Below are positions 13,917-15,121 of a stretch of 15,121 nucleotides of DNA, one piece after another (position 1 is the first letter of the stretch; each line of letters starts with the position of its first letter). The stretch covers positions 1-15,121 of the forward strand of contig JACQAU010000088.1 of assembly GCA_016194835.1 (NCBI GenBank). The letters are read 5' to 3'. Below the pieces are notes generated by a model that ran no database searches, was not told the DNA's origin, and was given only the letters and a program-made list of their open reading frames with translations. This stretch comes from Deltaproteobacteria bacterium (GTDB lineage: Bacteria; Bdellovibrionota; UBA1018). Made by a program: the position numbers and the translations under genes.

Positions 13917-14851
13917 GGTTGCGCTCCACCCAAATGAGAGGAAATTGCTCGCAAGATCGGTGTATGAACCTTCCAAGAAGTAACAAAGTCTGGAAGAGAT
14001 GAAATATCATGATCCAAAATCTCTTGAACTGCAAGATGAGTGAGTTGGCTCTGAAATGGTGTGGGAAAAAGTTCTTCGTGCATTGTCCAAGACGACTCAC
14101 CCACTGCAATCCAAGCACGTCCCAAATCTTCACGTACTGTGCACTGAAGATTATCACTTGTCATATGTACAGTAACAGGTGCGTGGCCCTCACGCCAAGA
14201 AGTGAGAGAAAAACAACCATTTTGAGTAGTACCAGTAAGTGTACCAGTAATTTCAACAAAGTTTTTACGTTTGCTCGGAATAGAACCAGGATCGAGCTTA
14301 TCACTAGAAATTTTTATCGGAATCGTCCCTGTAAGTAGACAGAAAATATCTAGATAGTGAATCGAGTTACATGCCAAGTTCCACTGTGATCCAGTGACAT
14401 GGAACTGTAGATTTCTAGGTTTCAAGCTTGCAATCTTTTGATATCCTTGCCACATCCGAAAGGGACAATTGATCCATGCCTTAACTTCCTTTTGTATTAA
14501 AAGTGTTGCAATGCTCGCAAAATCAGATTCGCTCTGAAAAACTATTTTTTCTAAGATGAGATTTTTTACTAACTTCTCTTGTATAAGTTGTTCAGTGATC
14601 TTCCGACGTACATCTGCGGTTGTAGCAATAATTGCCAAATCAAGTTGATTGTTTAGGTCACGAAGATTTGTTAAAAACTCCACTGTCACATTACCAGAAC
14701 CACGCACCTGATTGAATCGTTCTTGCGAACATGCAAGAGAATCTGGAGAAGGATCTACTACCTGAATATGTGCAACTCTATTCAGATGTGCTAGTCCCTG
14801 TAAGTGACGACTACCAATTTGCCCTGCTCCAATAATCGCTAGGTAACTCAT
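13901..14851 (-). CDS. Gfo/Idh/MocA-like oxidoreductase with altered EKP motif
   Basis: Predicted NAD(P)-binding protein of 316 residues. Seen: IIGAGQIGSRHLQGL (6-20), the usual Rossmann start of the family; IIATTAD (74-80); LEKIVF (100-105), where the conserved EKP proline is Ile103; and CNSIHYLDIFCLLTG with H165 and D168, matching the family's HxxD helix. It is first of a two-gene leftward unit and overlaps the second by 16 nt, so the two proteins are probably made together. They resemble each other only in family motifs, suggesting two different steps or a heteromeric enzyme rather than a recent duplication. The Rossmann fold starts at the ATG, so the start is sound, but no Shine-Dalgarno is seen. 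TATATT lies 3 nt before the ATG with TTGGGC 17 nt further up. Substrate unknown; a sugar of the adjacent locus is the reasonable guess. Confidence 0.78.
   Translation of the reverse strand: MSYLAIIGAGQIGSRHLQGLAHLNRVAHIQVVDPSPDSLACSQERFNQVRGSGNVTVEFLTNLRDLNNQLDLAIIATTADVRRKITEQLIQEKLVKNLILEKIVFQSESDFASIATLLIQKEVKAWINCPFRMWQGYQKIASLKPRNLQFHVTGSQWNLACNSIHYLDIFCLLTGTIPIKISSDKLDPGSIPSKRKNFVEITGTLTGTTQNGCFSLTSWREGHAPVTVHMTSDNLQCTVREDLGRAWIAVGESSWTMHEELFPTPFQSQLTHLAVQEILDHDISSLPDFVTSWKVHTPILRAISSHLGGAQPCPIT
13924..13930 (-). promoter_or_regulatory. Ribosome-binding site deciding the start of the downstream oxidoreductase
   Basis: Reverse strand GGTGGAG, 7 nt before ATG 13916-13914, lying inside the coding end of the upstream oxidoreductase gene. 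It is the strongest Shine-Dalgarno near this junction and argues for the 16-nt overlap rather than the ATG at 13904. Confidence 0.6.
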
Positions 14852-15090
14852 TTTAATATAAACACTAACTGTTTCCAGCCCAAGCTCCTGTTAGAATTGA
14901 ACATGTTTAATCTTATCTAAGCCGTGTATTTTTACTACCAAAAACTCTCAAAAATAGCTAGTTCTTTGATTGTGTTTTTTAAAGAATTTTAACCTTTTAG
15001 GGGAGATTACTGTTTAGCAGTTTAAGGACTTGCAAATTAATATTAGTTTGATATACGTTGGAGGGTAATTCTGTAATTTGAGGAACTATT
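14852..15090. other. Divergent intergenic region of 239 nt
   Basis: No coding region of merit was seen. Going right from the oxidoreductase start there is AATATA (14855-14860, TATATT on the minus strand), a near-palindrome TTGAACATGTTTAA at 14897-14910 with one mismatched pair, AT-rich sequence with T runs around 14960-15000, and a possible rightward promoter at 15030-15057. It probably holds promoters for both flanking genes; the near-palindrome could be an operator, but that is only a guess. Confidence 0.5.
15030..15057 (+). promoter_or_regulatory. Possible promoter for the gene starting at 15091
   Basis: TTGCAA (15030-15035), 16-nt spacer, TATACG (15052-15057) preceded by TG at 15049-15050, giving an extended -10 form. 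The implied start point near 15064 would leave a leader of about 27 nt containing GAGGA ahead of the ATG. Match is moderate. Confidence 0.35.
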
Positions 15091-15121
15091 ATGAGTGAAC
15101 TTTTAAAAGGAAATTTCAAGA
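15091..15121 (+). CDS. Start of a rightward gene, truncated by the window edge
   Basis: ATG at 15091 opens MSELLKGNFK and continues past the window end. GAGGA at 15080-15084 lies 6 nt upstream, a good Shine-Dalgarno, and a possible promoter precedes it. Only ten codons are visible, so no function can be assigned. Confidence 0.55.
   Translation, partial: MSELLKGNFK

Noticed and set aside
14009..14338. Plus-strand 109-codon open frame
   Set aside because: Opposite the oxidoreductase gene, which has a clear Rossmann motif and HxxD helix; no independent support.
14855..14883. Leaderless promoter for the first oxidoreductase (TTGGGC, 17 nt, TATATT)
   Set aside because: The -10 is good but the -35 matches only 3 of 6, and the start point would fall inside the ATG; noted in the intergenic entry only.

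Overview
The window is a surface-polysaccharide (O-antigen or capsule type) biosynthesis locus from an AT-rich Gram-negative bacterium. The evidence is an undecaprenyl-phosphate sugar-1-phosphate transferase, a polytopic Wzy/WaaL-type protein, three GT-type glycosyltransferase genes (one of them broken) and four SDR nucleotide-sugar enzymes. No rRNA, tRNA, phage, IS or CRISPR signal was seen, so the taxon cannot be fixed. A low-GC gammaproteobacterium or a Bdellovibrionota-like organism would both fit.

Layout. (1) 1-2997, minus strand, left to right: an acyltransferase of the PlsB/HxxxxD type running off the left edge, a GT4 glycosyltransferase, and a GT2 (DPM1-like) gene that has lost its internal nucleotide-binding segment and its reading frame. 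(2) 2998-3091, a short divergent intergenic region. (3) 3092-12934, plus strand, a tight operon of nine genes. The first six (3092-9427) are joined by a 1-nt gap and then 4-nt ATGA overlaps, and the seventh by a TAATG junction. They are an RmlD-like reductase, a CapE/FnlA-like UDP-GlcNAc 4,6-dehydratase/5-epimerase, a WecB/FnlC-like 2-epimerase, a WbuB-like GT4, a WbpV-like SDR reductase, a WbpL/WecA-like sugar-1-phosphate transferase, and a Wzy/WaaL-like membrane protein. LegB-like dehydratase and LegC-like aminotransferase genes follow. (4) 12960-14851, minus strand and convergent to the operon: two overlapping Gfo/Idh/MocA oxidoreductases. (5) 14852-15090, a divergent intergenic region, then the first codons of a rightward gene.

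Inferred biochemistry. The first three operon genes fit conversion of UDP-D-GlcNAc to a UDP-2-acetamido-2,6-dideoxy-L-hexose (L-QuiNAc or L-RhaNAc are favoured, because the reductase is the short RmlD type without a cupin domain; L-FucNAc is not excluded). The WbuB-like enzyme would transfer that sugar. The WbpV-like reductase and WbpL-like transferase would make the lipid-linked first sugar (D-QuiNAc or D-FucNAc). The membrane-type 4,6-dehydratase (WbpM-like) that WbpV needs is not in the window. LegB plus LegC would make a UDP-2-acetamido-4-amino-2,4,6-trideoxyhexose. The usual nonulosonate enzymes are not visible, and the twin Gfo/Idh/MocA oxidoreductases next door are candidates for an alternative fate of an amino sugar. 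No Wzx flippase, ABC exporter or Wzz was seen, so export must be encoded elsewhere.

Most notable points: the internal deletion in the GT2 gene; a 19-bp direct duplication at the legB-legC junction that supplies a second ribosome-binding site; the acyltransferase with no standard start codon upstream of residue ~46 of its open frame and with Gly in place of the usual motif III Glu; and the LegBC plus twin oxidoreductase arrangement. I did not find a clearly new type of defence or mobile system.
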